From CAZVPZ01 sp964629245 (GTDB lineage Archaea; Nanohalarchaeota; Nanosalinia; Nanosalinales; Nanosalinaceae), in NCBI GenBank assembly GCA_964629245.1, contig CAZVPZ010000005.1:1-43394 (forward strand): a stretch of 43,394 nt of DNA, read 5' to 3'. The position numbers were made by a program, and so were the translations under genes. Under the pieces are notes generated by a model. That model was not told where the DNA came from, did not search any database, and saw only the letters and a program-made list of their open reading frames with translations. This document shows, piece after piece, positions 25,223-33,928 of this stretch. Each line of letters opens with the position of its first letter. Within the stretch, counting starts at the first letter, position 1.

Positions 25223-26272
25223 ATGTCGCGAGAAGAAGTGTACAGTGGTTCTATAGAGCGTATCGAGGTGATGAACGGAGACGGCAGTGATGTTCCGGAA
25301 CTTGAGGAGGAAGAGTACCGGGAACTGTACCGCCAGATGGTGCTCGCCAGGAAGTTCGACGAGAAAGCGTTCGCGCTCCAGCGCCGTGGAGAGATATCGA
25401 CCTACGCACCCCACAAAGGCCAGGAAGCCGCGCAGATAGGCGCTATCAAGGCGATGGAAGACACGGACTGGATGGTGCCCTCGTTCCGGGAGACAGCAGC
25501 CTTCATGGCCCGGGGGGCACCCCTCGACAAGCTTTTCCAGCGGTGGATGGGCGATGCCAGAGGCCAGTCAGGGCTTGAACGCGAGCTTCCTGTCGCGGTA
25601 CCGGTCGGGACCCAGAACCTTCACACTGCGGGCATAGGTATGTCGATGGAGAAAAAGGGAAGTGACGACGCGGTTGTAGGATTCACCGGCGACGGCTCCA
25701 CAAGCGAGGGAGATTTCCACGAGGCGCTTAACTTCGCGGGAGTTTTTGACGCGCACACAGTATTCCTGGTACAGAACAACCAGTACGCCATATCGCTTCC
25801 CGTAGAAAAACAGACCCGGAGCGAGACCCTGGCCCAGAAAGCGCTGGCGTACGGAATCCACGGCATCCAGGTCGACGGGAACGACATACTCGCGGTGATA
25901 ACCGCCGTGGGTGAGGCGCTCGAAAAGGCCAGAAACGGAGAACCGGTGTTAATCGAGGCAGAGACCTACAGGCTCGAAGACCACACCACAAGCGACGACT
26001 CTACCCGTTACCGGGACGAGGAAGAGGTCGAGAAATGGAAGGAAAAAGACCCCATCAAGCGTCTCAGGGAATACATGCAGGAGCACGATATCTGGAGGGA
26101 AGAGCTGGGAGGCTACGGGGAAGAGGCCAAGCAGAGGGTAAACGACGCGGCGAACAAGGCGATGGAGATGGACAATCCATCCTGGGAGGATATGTTCGAT
26201 TACGTGTATGAGGAGATGCCCGAGATACTCAAACAGGAAAAAGAACGGCTGAGGGAAGAGCTGGGTGAGTAG
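25223..26272 (+). CDS. pdhA: Pyruvate dehydrogenase E1 component, alpha subunit
   Basis: Thiamine-diphosphate half of the E1 heterotetramer that decarboxylates pyruvate (or a branched 2-oxoacid). The ThDP motif is GDGSTSEGDFHEALNFAG...NN near residue 155, with RGEISTYAPHKGQEAAQIGA before and a phosphorylation-loop-like region after. 349 aa, normal. First gene of a four-gene operon; CTTTTTATGTC (about 25191-25201) is a plausible TATA. Pyruvate versus branched-chain 2-oxoacid specificity cannot be fixed from sequence; context with malic enzyme and ADP-forming synthetase favours pyruvate. Confidence 0.93.
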   Translation: MSREEVYSGSIERIEVMNGDGSDVPELEEEEYRELYRQMVLARKFDEKAFALQRRGEISTYAPHKGQEAAQIGAIKAMEDTDWMVPSFRETAAFMARGAPLDKLFQRWMGDARGQSGLERELPVAVPVGTQNLHTAGIGMSMEKKGSDDAVVGFTGDGSTSEGDFHEALNFAGVFDAHTVFLVQNNQYAISLPVEKQTRSETLAQKALAYGIHGIQVDGNDILAVITAVGEALEKARNGEPVLIEAETYRLEDHTTSDDSTRYRDEEEVEKWKEKDPIKRLREYMQEHDIWREELGGYGEEAKQRVNDAANKAMEMDNPSWEDMFDYVYEEMPEILKQEKERLREELGE

Positions 26273-26273
26273 A

Positions 26274-26339
26274 ATGGGAGAAGTGCGAAAATCAGAGATT
26301 TTCTGTACATCGAGAAAATCACAGGGTGATCTTCGATGA
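26274..26339 (+). CDS. 21-aa micro-ORF between E1alpha and E1beta genes (MGE-KS-FC)
   Basis: Begins MGEVRKSEIFCTSRKSQGDL. GGGTGA a few bases upstream of its ATG serves as ribosome site, and its stop overlaps the E1beta start as ATGA, so it bridges the two genes. A second ORF with M-G-E, K-S and F-C in the same order lies between the E2 and E3 genes. The shared residues and matching placement make chance less likely. Confidence 0.45.
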   Translation: MGEVRKSEIFCTSRKSQGDLR

Positions 26340-27298
26340 AAATGAACATAGTAGAAGCGGTAAACAAAGCGCTACATGACGAGATGGAGAGTGACGAGGA
26401 CGTGGTCGTGTACGGCGAGGACGTCGGGGAGGACGGCGGCGTTTTTAGAGCCACTAAAGGCCTACAGGAAAAGTTCGGGGAGGAGCGCTGCTTCTCCTCG
26501 CCGCTGGCGGAGTCAGGCATCGTCGGGACCAGTATAGGGATGGCGGTCCACGGCCTGAGACCTGTCCCTGAAATCCAGTTCTCCGGCTTCTCTTACCTTG
26601 CATTCCACCAGCTGAAGGAGCATGCCGCCAGGATGCGGACACGGTCGCGCGGCAGCTTCTCTGTCCCGATGACCGTCAGGGCGCCCTACGGCGGCGGCAT
26701 AAACGCGCTGGAACACCACTGTGAGTCACCGGAAGCGTTCTACGCCCACGCACAGGGCCTCCACGTCGTGATACCGAGCAACCCACAGGACGCCTACTCG
26801 CTGCTGAGGGAATCGATACAGCTGAACGACCCCGTAGTATTCCTTGAGCCGAAGAAGACCTACCGCGCCTTCAAGGAAGAGGTCGACTTCGGTAAGGAAG
26901 TCGAGCTCGAACAGTCGGAGGTCCGGAAAGAGGGCGACGACGTCACATTAGTCGCGTATGGGGCCATGATACCCTTGGTGGAGGAAGCAGTGGAAGATAG
27001 CGACGTCTCGGTGGAGATAATCGACCTCCGGACTATCTACCCCACCGACTTCGAAACCGTGATCGAATCCATAAAGAAGACAGGGAGGGCTATGGTGGTC
27101 CACGAGGCCCCCAAGACCGCGGGCTTCGGCGCGGAGATAGCGTCGCGGATACAGGAAGAGGCCCTCCTTCACATGGAGGCGCCCGTCGAGCGTGTCACGT
27201 CGTACGATGTCCCCTATCCACTATACAGCCTGGAAGACTACTACATGCCCGACAAAAAACGTGTGCTCAACGGTCTGGAAAACGTGCTGGAGTTCTGA
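26336..27298 (+). CDS. pdhB: Pyruvate dehydrogenase E1 component, beta subunit
   Basis: Completes the E1 active site. Visible: VVVYGEDVGEDGGVFRATKGL with the catalytic Glu region, SSPLAESGIVGTSIGMAVHGL, VRAPYGGGINALEHHCESPEAFYAHAQG reading across the His-rich loop (quoted here as APYGGG and HHCESPEAFYAH), and the transketolase C-domain VTLVAYGAMIPLVEEA. 320 aa, typical. GGGTGAT precedes the ATG by about 6 bases. Four bases separate its stop from the E2 start. Confidence 0.93.
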   Translation: MKMNIVEAVNKALHDEMESDEDVVVYGEDVGEDGGVFRATKGLQEKFGEERCFSSPLAESGIVGTSIGMAVHGLRPVPEIQFSGFSYLAFHQLKEHAARMRTRSRGSFSVPMTVRAPYGGGINALEHHCESPEAFYAHAQGLHVVIPSNPQDAYSLLRESIQLNDPVVFLEPKKTYRAFKEEVDFGKEVELEQSEVRKEGDDVTLVAYGAMIPLVEEAVEDSDVSVEIIDLRTIYPTDFETVIESIKKTGRAMVVHEAPKTAGFGAEIASRIQEEALLHMEAPVERVTSYDVPYPLYSLEDYYMPDKKRVLNGLENVLEF

Positions 27299-27301
27299 AC
27301 C

Positions 27302-28843
27302 ATGGCGCTCGAATTCGAGTTCCCGGACACAGGTGAAGGAGTAACCGAGGGAACATTTCTCGAATGGCTGGTAGAAGAGGGTGAGGGGGTAGAGGAAGAC
27401 CAGGCAGTCGCCGAGGTCGAGACCGACAAGGCGGTGGTGGATGTTCCCGCTCCCGCCTCCGGCACTATAAAGGAGCTGAAAGCGGAGCCCGGCGACACCG
27501 TGAAGGTCGGGCAGGTCATACTCGTGATGGACACCGGTGAATCCGGTGGCGCCCAAGACACCACAGATGAAAGTGGAGAAGAGATAGAAGCAGCCACGGA
27601 AACCGAAACCAGTGAAACTGGGGAGAAGGCAGAAGAGCCCGATAAGGAAGGAAAAGATGGCTCCAAGCAGGTCGGCACTACAACCTCCGGCGATGTTCTA
27701 GCACTACCCCGGGTCAGGCACCTGGCGGAGGAGAAAGGTATCGACCTTGCGTCAATCAAGACCGGGGAGAGGATAACCGAGGAAGAGGTGCTGGAAGCCG
27801 CGGATGGAGCTAAGAAGGAAGGAGAGGGAGAAAAGGAGACGCAAAGCGGCGAGAAAACCGTAGAACACGCTAGCAGCGGTGAAACTATTGGCTCCAAGAA
27901 GGTGGCCGAGACGCCGGGCGATGTGCTGGCTACGCCCGCCGTCAGGAAGCTGGCGCGGCAGAAAGGTCTGGATATCTCGACGGTTAAAGGCTCAGGAAGA
28001 GACGGCAAGATAACCCGGCAAGACGTACTGGACGCCGCGGAAGGCGGGAAAGAAGGTGCCAAGACAGCTGAAGAGACGGGCCCGGAGACAGAGTCAGAAT
28101 CCGGAACAGAGCCGGTTAGCTCCGAAGGTAAGACAGTAAGCACGGAAGAGGGAGAGGTCGAGAGAGTTCCGATGTCAGGTATACAGAAGACTGTGGCAGA
28201 AAGGATGTCGGAATCCAAGTTCACAGCACCACATGTCACCCACGTGGAGAAGGCGGAGGTCACCAAACTGGTCGAACTCCGGAACGAGAAAAAGGAGGAA
28301 GTCGAAGTTCACCTGACGTACCTTCCCTTCATAATGAAGGCAGCGATGCTCGCACTCGAGGATTTCCCCGAGCTCAACGCGGAACTCGACGAGAAGGAAG
28401 AAGAGTTCGTGCTGAAAAAGTACTACGACTTCAACATCGCTGTCGACACAGAACACGGACTGATGACACCCCTGATAGAAGAGGTCGATGAGAAAAGTAT
28501 TATCGAACTCGCAGGCCAGATAGTCGAAAAAGCAGAGAAGGCAAAACAGCGGGAGCTCTCACCCCGGGAGCTCAGGACGGGCACGTTCTCCATAACCAAT
28601 ATCGGTGCAATCGGTGGAGAAGCATTCACGCCCATCCTCAACTACCCGCAGACCGCGATACTCGGCGTGGGGAAGATCTCGGAGACTGCGGAAGTCGTGG
28701 ACGGCGAAGTGGAACCTCGCCACACCGTGAAGCTCTCCTTAAGCTATGATCACCGCGTCGTGGACGGTGCGACAGCAGCCCGGTTCATGAACAGGTTAGT
28801 GGAAAATCTAGAAGATCCCGAACACATGCTGATGGAGCTCTAG
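27302..28843 (+). CDS. pdhC: Dihydrolipoamide acetyltransferase (E2) with two peripheral-subunit-binding domains
   Basis: Core acyltransferase of the complex, 513 aa. Order: lipoyl domain (about 1-80) with lipoylated Lys43 in VETDKAVVDV; acidic Thr/Glu/Gly linker; first E3/E1-binding domain at about 130-170 (DVLALPRVRHLAEEKGIDL); second linker; second binding domain at about 205-247 (DVLATPAVRKLARQKGLDI); linker; catalytic domain from about 280 with SYDHRVVDGATAARFMN (catalytic His near 484). Most E2 proteins have one binding domain, so the tandem pair is unusual. Encoded directly after E1beta. Confidence 0.94.
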   Translation: MALEFEFPDTGEGVTEGTFLEWLVEEGEGVEEDQAVAEVETDKAVVDVPAPASGTIKELKAEPGDTVKVGQVILVMDTGESGGAQDTTDESGEEIEAATETETSETGEKAEEPDKEGKDGSKQVGTTTSGDVLALPRVRHLAEEKGIDLASIKTGERITEEEVLEAADGAKKEGEGEKETQSGEKTVEHASSGETIGSKKVAETPGDVLATPAVRKLARQKGLDISTVKGSGRDGKITRQDVLDAAEGGKEGAKTAEETGPETESESGTEPVSSEGKTVSTEEGEVERVPMSGIQKTVAERMSESKFTAPHVTHVEKAEVTKLVELRNEKKEEVEVHLTYLPFIMKAAMLALEDFPELNAELDEKEEEFVLKKYYDFNIAVDTEHGLMTPLIEEVDEKSIIELAGQIVEKAEKAKQRELSPRELRTGTFSITNIGAIGGEAFTPILNYPQTAILGVGKISETAEVVDGEVEPRHTVKLSLSYDHRVVDGATAARFMNRLVENLEDPEHMLMEL

Positions 28844-28852
28844 GTGCTAAAA

Positions 28853-28921
28853 ATGGGAGAACAAAAATCCTTCTGCAGGAACACAACTCCGCCTCTTAGA
28901 ACAGGTGTTGAAGTTTGGTAG
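28853..28921 (+). CDS. 22-aa micro-ORF between E2 and E3 genes (MGE-KS-FC)
   Basis: Starts MGEQKSFCRNTTPPLRTGVE and ends VW before TAG. AGGTG seven bases before its ATG is a plausible ribosome site, and the ORF contains the AGGTG that serves the E3 start, which overlaps its last codons. Compared with the 21-aa ORF between E1alpha and E1beta, M-G-E, K-S and F-C are shared in order. Confidence 0.45.
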   Translation: MGEQKSFCRNTTPPLRTGVEVW

Positions 28922-30324
28922 TAGGCGACATCTCCACAGGCGCGGATGTGGTCGTTATAGGTGCAGGACCTGGAGGATACGCCGCAGCGATAAGGGCAGC
29001 CCGGAAGGATAAAGATGTGGTGCTGGTAGACAAAGAACAGGTAGGCGGCGTCTGTCTCAACCACGGCTGCATCCCCGCGAAAGCACTTATACACGCCGCA
29101 AAATACCATTCAGACCTCCGGCGCTGGGACGAGATCGGGATCCACACCGGGGACGTAAGCATAGACATCGGAGAGATACAGGAGTGGAAAGACAGCGTTA
29201 TCGAAAGACTGGATCAGGGTGTGCTCAACCTGCTGGAGAGACACGGCATAGAGTTCATGAAGGGGACTGCCCGGTTCCTTGACTCGAACACCGTTAGAGT
29301 CGAGGAGGAGCACAACGCAGAGAACGTGGAGTTCGAGAAAGCGATAATCGCCGTCGGCACCCTCCCCGTAGAACTCCCGGGCTTCGAGTTCGGAAACGAC
29401 CGGGTGATATCATCGCGTGAACTGCTCCAGCTCGACGAGATACCTGAGGAGATAGTGGTCATCGGCGGCGGCTACATCGGGATGGAGGCCGTCACAAAGT
29501 TCTGCAAGTTCGGTTCGACGGTGAAAGTGCTCGAGGCCGGCGACCGAGTGCTCTCCAACTTCGACGAGGAAGTGGTAGAGACGATAAGGGAGACCAGTAA
29601 CTGCTACGGCGACGAGATATACACGAACGCGGAAGCAAAGGAGATGAGAGAAGAAGGCGATAAAACTGTCGTGGTCGCGGAACAGAACGGGGAGGAGATG
29701 GAAATCGAAGGCGACTACGTCCTGGTCGCGGTCGGCAGGACGCCGGGACCTCATCTCGACTCGCTCAACCTCGATAACACCGAGGTGGAGCTGGATGAAA
29801 ACGGCTTCGTGGAGACGGACCAGCAGATGAAGACGACGGACGAAAACATATACGCCATAGGAGACATCGCTGGTCAGCCCATGCTCGCCCACAAGGCCTA
29901 CAGGGAGGCCAAGGTCGCGGCAGGGGCCATCGCAGGAGAAGCCACCGCCTTCGACAACCAGTACATCCCGAAGGTGGTATACACCTCTCCCGAGATCGCC
30001 GTCGTCGGGATGACGCCAGAGGAAGCGGAGGAGGAATACGGTGACGCCAAGGTCGGCAGGTTCCCCTTCTCCGCATCCGGGCGCGCACTCACCATCAACC
30101 ACTCCAGCGGGTTCGTCCGGGTGGTTGCGTCAGGCGAGGGAAAGCTGGCTGGGGCGCAGATAGTAGGCCCCCGCGCATCGGACATGATAGCGGAGGCAAC
30201 GCTGGCGCTCGAGATGCAGGCCTACCTGGACGACATCGCGAACACCATCCACGCACACCCGACGTTTCCTGAAGCGTTCCAGGAAGCGTGTGAGGACGCG
30301 ATGGACGAGTCGGTGCATATCTAG
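28915..30324 (+). CDS. lpdA: Dihydrolipoamide dehydrogenase (E3)
   Basis: Reoxidises dihydrolipoamide of E2 and reduces NAD+. 469 aa with FAD motif VVVIGAGPGGYAAAIRAA, redox-active disulfide GGVCLNHGCIPAKAL, NAD motif VVIGGGYIGMEAV, second FAD motif NIYAIGDIAG, and the C-terminal His-Glu pair in HAHPTFPEAF. The start is TTG at 28915 with AGGTG upstream, overlapping the end of the 22-aa ORF. Last gene of the PDH operon; the next gene has its own TATA. Confidence 0.95.
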   Translation: MVVGDISTGADVVVIGAGPGGYAAAIRAARKDKDVVLVDKEQVGGVCLNHGCIPAKALIHAAKYHSDLRRWDEIGIHTGDVSIDIGEIQEWKDSVIERLDQGVLNLLERHGIEFMKGTARFLDSNTVRVEEEHNAENVEFEKAIIAVGTLPVELPGFEFGNDRVISSRELLQLDEIPEEIVVIGGGYIGMEAVTKFCKFGSTVKVLEAGDRVLSNFDEEVVETIRETSNCYGDEIYTNAEAKEMREEGDKTVVVAEQNGEEMEIEGDYVLVAVGRTPGPHLDSLNLDNTEVELDENGFVETDQQMKTTDENIYAIGDIAGQPMLAHKAYREAKVAAGAIAGEATAFDNQYIPKVVYTSPEIAVVGMTPEEAEEEYGDAKVGRFPFSASGRALTINHSSGFVRVVASGEGKLAGAQIVGPRASDMIAEATLALEMQAYLDDIANTIHAHPTFPEAFQEACEDAMDESVHI

Positions 30325-30341
30325 ACGCTTTGAAAAAACCT

Positions 30342-30349
30342 CTTTAATC
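30342..30349 (+). promoter_or_regulatory. TATA element of the P-type ATPase gene
   Basis: CTTTAATC, 22-29 bp upstream of the ATG at 30371; it rules out an upstream reading that would overlap the end of the E3 gene. Confidence 0.45.
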
Positions 30350-30370
30350 AACGGCACAAACCTTTCCCTG

Positions 30371-33058
30371 ATGGCCTGGCACAGTAAATCAGTAGACGAA
30401 GTATACACCGAGCTCGGTACAGAGCCGGAGGGATTGAGCTCAGAAGAGGCCAAAAAGAGGCTGGAAAAAGAGGGAAGGAACGAGATAACAGACGAGAACC
30501 AGATACATCCTCTCAGGATATTTCTAAGCCAGTTCCACAACTTCCTGATCTATCTCCTGATGCTCGCCGCCCTAGTATCTATAGGAGTCGGGTTCCTGCC
30601 TGGACACGAGCCCGAGTACGTCGATGCCACCCTGATATTCCTGATACTGCTCGCCAACGGCATATTCGGGTTCATACAGGACTACAAGGCAGAGAAGTCC
30701 ATAGAAGCTTTAAAGGAGCTTTCAACACCAGATGCAACGGTTCTGCGGGGCGGCGAGAAGCGGACCGTCGACTCGACCGAGGTGGTTCCCGGCGACATCG
30801 TCTTCATCGGTCAGGGCGACGCCATACCAGCAGATATCCGTATAATCGAATCCAACAGCCTCTCCACTGACGAATCAGCGCTTACAGGAGAAAGCGGCAA
30901 CGTCTCGAAAAACACCGAGGTTCTCGACAGGGACACGCCGCTGGCGGAGCGGGATAACATGGCCTATATGAACACAACCGCCGTTAAGGGGAGAGGCAAG
31001 GCTGTAGTGGTGGAGACCGGGATGGAAACCCAGGTCGGGGGAATCGCGACCCAGATAAGCGAGGCAGGAGAGAAACAGACACCTTTCCAGAAAGAGGTCA
31101 ACAGCCTGGGCAAGAAGATAGGCTACGGTATAATGGCGATAATTGCCTTCGTCGCAGTGATACAGCTGTCATTCACGAACGCCGGTGTAGTCTCCGTACT
31201 ACTAGTCGCCATAACTCTCGCAGTCGCGGCCGTCCCCGAGGGCCTGCCCGCAGTAGTGACCCTCACACTCGCGCTCGGGTCGAAAAAGATGCTTTCGAAG
31301 GACGCCCTGGTCCGTAGACTTCCCGTCGTCGAGTCACTGGGTTCAGTCGATGTCATAGTCACCGATAAGACAGGCACGCTGACCGAGGACACCATGACTG
31401 TTGAGAAGCTCTACTTCTCCAGGGAGGAATTCGAGGTCACCGGCACAGGCCTGAGCGAGGACGGATGGTTCGAGAAGGATGGACACGAGGTGGACCCTGA
31501 TCACCTCGAACCGCTGCTCAGATGCGGGGCGGTCTGCAACAACGCCGAGAAAGCACCGGAAGAAGAGAAAAGGGATTACTACGGTGACCCTACAGAGGTC
31601 GCACTACTGGTCTCGGCGGCCAAGGCAGGCATCGACCCTCCCGTCGAAAGAGCCCGGGAGATACCGTTCTCATCTGACAGGAAGAGGATGACTGTGATAG
31701 ACAGGGAGGGGGCAGCCTACATGAAAGGTGCGCCCGAGGTCGTCCTCGAAAGGTGCGACCGTGTCCTGCTCAACGGCGAAGAAAAAGAACTGAACGAAGA
31801 GCTGAAACAGGATATACTTGATAAGAATCACGAGTTCGCAGGCCATGCTCTCAGGATCCTCGGATTCGCTCGCAAGCAGGTCGATAATCCCGACAGGGAC
31901 GACGAAGCGATTGAGAACGGTATGGTTTTCCTAGGCCTCCAGGGCATGATAGACCCTCCACGTGAGGAGGTCAAGGAGGCAGTTGAGGACTGCAGAGACG
32001 CCGGCATACGGGTAGTGATGGCGACAGGCGACAACATAGATACCGCGAAGGCTATAGGGGAGGAGATAGGTTTCGATCCTGAAGGGGCGATGACTGGCCG
32101 GGAGATGCAGGGACTTTCCGAGGAAGAACTGGAGGAGAAGGTCGAGGAAGTCGAGATATTCGCCCGCGTCTCCCCCGAGCACAAGGTAAGGATACTCCAG
32201 GCTTTACAGGACAACGGTCACAGCGTGGCGATGACAGGCGACGGCGTGAACGACGCCCCCGCGCTCAAGAACTCGGATGTAGGTATCTCGATGGGAGTTA
32301 GAGGGACGGACGTTGCCCAGCAGTCCAGCGATATGGTGCTCCAGGACGACAACTTCGTGACCATAAGGGACGCCGTCGCGGAAGGGCGCGGCATCTTCGA
32401 CAACATACGGAAGTTCGTGAACTATCTCCTCTCCGCGAACGCCGGAGAAGTCCTTGTGGTATTCTTCGGGGTTCTGATAGGAAGCCTCCTGTTCCCAGAG
32501 ATATTCACACAGCAGAAGGAGGCCCTGATACTCACACCTATAATGCTCCTCTGGATCAACCTAGTGACGGACGGTCTTCCCGCGCTCGCGCTCGGCGCTG
32601 ATCCCAAGGCGGACGGCATCATGGACAGGAAGCCGAGAGGGGAAGACGAACCTGTTATCAACAGGAGGATGATAGCCTCTATACTCGGTATAGGCCTGAT
32701 AATGAGCGTCACCGGCCTGCCGCTGTTCTTCTACGCGCTAAGTGTTACAGGGGATCTGGTGATCGCCCAGACGCTACTTTTCACCTTCTTGGTCGCGGTC
32801 GAGATGGTGAGGATACAGCTTATCCGGTCAAGGTACCAGCAGTCCATCCTCTCCAACAGGTGGCTTGTGGCCGCCATAGGGACATCGCTCCTGCTACAGC
32901 TGGTAGTGCTCTACTCTCCGGTAGCCGGGTTCTTCGAGGTTTCCCAGCTTGGTATGATAGAGTGGGTCTGGATAGCAGGGGCGTTCGGAGCCTTCTCTAT
33001 CTTCAACCTCGCCATGGCAAAAGGTTTCGACCTGGCGCTGGGTGAAGACTATGTTTGA
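30371..33058 (+). CDS. P-type cation ATPase, Ca2+-ATPase-like (P2A)
   Basis: ATP-driven cation pump in the cytoplasmic membrane, 895 aa. Order: N-terminal cation-ATPase domain (WHSKSVDEVYTELGTE), TM1-2, actuator loop TGES (ALTGESGNV), TM4 with AAVPEGLPAVVT, phosphorylation site DKTGTLTED, nucleotide domain with KGAPE, hinge TGDGVNDAPALK, then TM5-10 with NLVTDGLPALALG. The PEGLP and N...D residues in TM4/TM6 fit SERCA/PMR1-type Ca2+ transport rather than heavy-metal or K+ pumps. Own promoter after the PDH operon; the antiporter 3 kb away has a related cation role. Confidence 0.93.
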   Translation: MAWHSKSVDEVYTELGTEPEGLSSEEAKKRLEKEGRNEITDENQIHPLRIFLSQFHNFLIYLLMLAALVSIGVGFLPGHEPEYVDATLIFLILLANGIFGFIQDYKAEKSIEALKELSTPDATVLRGGEKRTVDSTEVVPGDIVFIGQGDAIPADIRIIESNSLSTDESALTGESGNVSKNTEVLDRDTPLAERDNMAYMNTTAVKGRGKAVVVETGMETQVGGIATQISEAGEKQTPFQKEVNSLGKKIGYGIMAIIAFVAVIQLSFTNAGVVSVLLVAITLAVAAVPEGLPAVVTLTLALGSKKMLSKDALVRRLPVVESLGSVDVIVTDKTGTLTEDTMTVEKLYFSREEFEVTGTGLSEDGWFEKDGHEVDPDHLEPLLRCGAVCNNAEKAPEEEKRDYYGDPTEVALLVSAAKAGIDPPVERAREIPFSSDRKRMTVIDREGAAYMKGAPEVVLERCDRVLLNGEEKELNEELKQDILDKNHEFAGHALRILGFARKQVDNPDRDDEAIENGMVFLGLQGMIDPPREEVKEAVEDCRDAGIRVVMATGDNIDTAKAIGEEIGFDPEGAMTGREMQGLSEEELEEKVEEVEIFARVSPEHKVRILQALQDNGHSVAMTGDGVNDAPALKNSDVGISMGVRGTDVAQQSSDMVLQDDNFVTIRDAVAEGRGIFDNIRKFVNYLLSANAGEVLVVFFGVLIGSLLFPEIFTQQKEALILTPIMLLWINLVTDGLPALALGADPKADGIMDRKPRGEDEPVINRRMIASILGIGLIMSVTGLPLFFYALSVTGDLVIAQTLLFTFLVAVEMVRIQLIRSRYQQSILSNRWLVAAIGTSLLLQLVVLYSPVAGFFEVSQLGMIEWVWIAGAFGAFSIFNLAMAKGFDLALGEDYV

Positions 33059-33102
33059 CCAAGTACTCTTCCCTCACCGGTTTCCCGATACTCTGGCCCT
33101 AT

Positions 33103-33110
33103 CTTTAAAT
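33103..33110 (+). promoter_or_regulatory. TATA element of the zinc-binding miniprotein
   Basis: CTTTAAAT, 25-32 bp upstream of the ATG at 33135, consistent with a leaderless start. Confidence 0.5.
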
Positions 33111-33134
33111 CCCATCCTCTACAACTAGTGGAAC

Positions 33135-33314
33135 ATGGGACTACTAGGTGGAGGAGGCGACAGTGCTGAGACCTGCGATGTCTGCGGCAAGGATGTCGGA
33201 GACGGCCCGGTCACTGACGACGAGGGCAACACCTTCTGCTGTGAGGAATGCAAGAACCATTACGAGGACGAAGAGAAGTCCGACGAAAAAGAAGAAGTAT
33301 GTGAGTTCTGCTGA
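33135..33314 (+). CDS. Small zinc-binding protein, TRASH/treble-clef-like (59 aa)
   Basis: MGLLGGGGDSAETCDVCGKD begins the protein; then CDVC at about 14-17 and CCEEC at about 35-39 form a treble-clef-like metal site as in TRASH or YHS-type domains, followed by an acidic tail and a final EVCEFC with two more Cys. A role in metal sensing or delivery, perhaps linked to the adjacent cation pump, is possible but not shown. Codon use fits the neighbours. Confidence 0.7.
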   Translation: MGLLGGGGDSAETCDVCGKDVGDGPVTDDEGNTFCCEECKNHYEDEEKSDEKEEVCEFC

Positions 33315-33333
33315 CCGGGAGACAATCCTTTCT

Positions 33334-33876
33334 TTACTTCTTATTCCCCCCGAACCTCCAGACGAGTAACAGTATAGCTGTGAAGGCTGTCAGTGACATC
33401 ACGGGTATAGTGATGTAGCCGTAGTGGAAGGTGTACTCGGTGGAGCATGAAACCGCCGTGATCGAACAGCCCGCAGAATGGAACTGCTCGAACCGCTGCA
33501 TCAGGGAATGGTAGAACGCGATAGGGATACCCGCTACAGCAAGGGGGATAACGTAGTCCCTGACGTTCCTGTCCTCCAGGATAAGTCCAGCGCCGAGTAT
33601 CAGGACTAGCGGGTACATGAATATCCTCTGGAACCAGCAGAACCTGCAGGGTTCGTAGCCCAGCACATTGGAGAAGTAGAGGCTTCCCCCGGTGGCGACC
33701 AGCGCCAGAAGAAAAGCTATCTTGGTACTGTGGCGGTTGAGAAACCTGTCAACCGGCTCCAGGAACTCGAGCTCCTGTTTCCCGAAACGTCTCAGCAGAT
33801 AGGTCAAAAGCGCAGCCAGAATCGCTATGTCCAGTACCAGGGTTCCATTGGCAAGGAACTGTTCCACCGGAGCCAT
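33334..33876 (-). CDS. dsbB: Disulfide bond formation protein DsbB
   Basis: Quinone-linked oxidase that recharges DsbA. 180 aa with about five hydrophobic segments, an N-terminal one (LVLDIAILAALLTYLL) beyond the classic four. First Cys pair EPCRFCWFQR (C-x-x-C, about residues 77-80), conserved W-F-Q-R as in DsbB; second pair AGCSITAVSCSTE in the periplasmic-side loop, then the conserved ITIPVMSLTAF. Divergent from the zinc-finger/DsbA gene just downstream on the plus strand, with which it likely forms the oxidative pathway. Confidence 0.93.
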   Translation of the reverse strand: MAPVEQFLANGTLVLDIAILAALLTYLLRRFGKQELEFLEPVDRFLNRHSTKIAFLLALVATGGSLYFSNVLGYEPCRFCWFQRIFMYPLVLILGAGLILEDRNVRDYVIPLAVAGIPIAFYHSLMQRFEQFHSAGCSITAVSCSTEYTFHYGYITIPVMSLTAFTAILLLVWRFGGNKK

Positions 33877-33928
33877 AACCCTAAAACAGATGGTTTAAGT
33901 TAAAAATATAGTCATCGCAAACCGGAGT

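Noticed and set aside
26280..26330. AAAATCAGAGATTTT as attenuator between E1 genes
   Set aside because: Stem is AT-rich and short; the coding reading with ribosome sites on both sides explains the region better.
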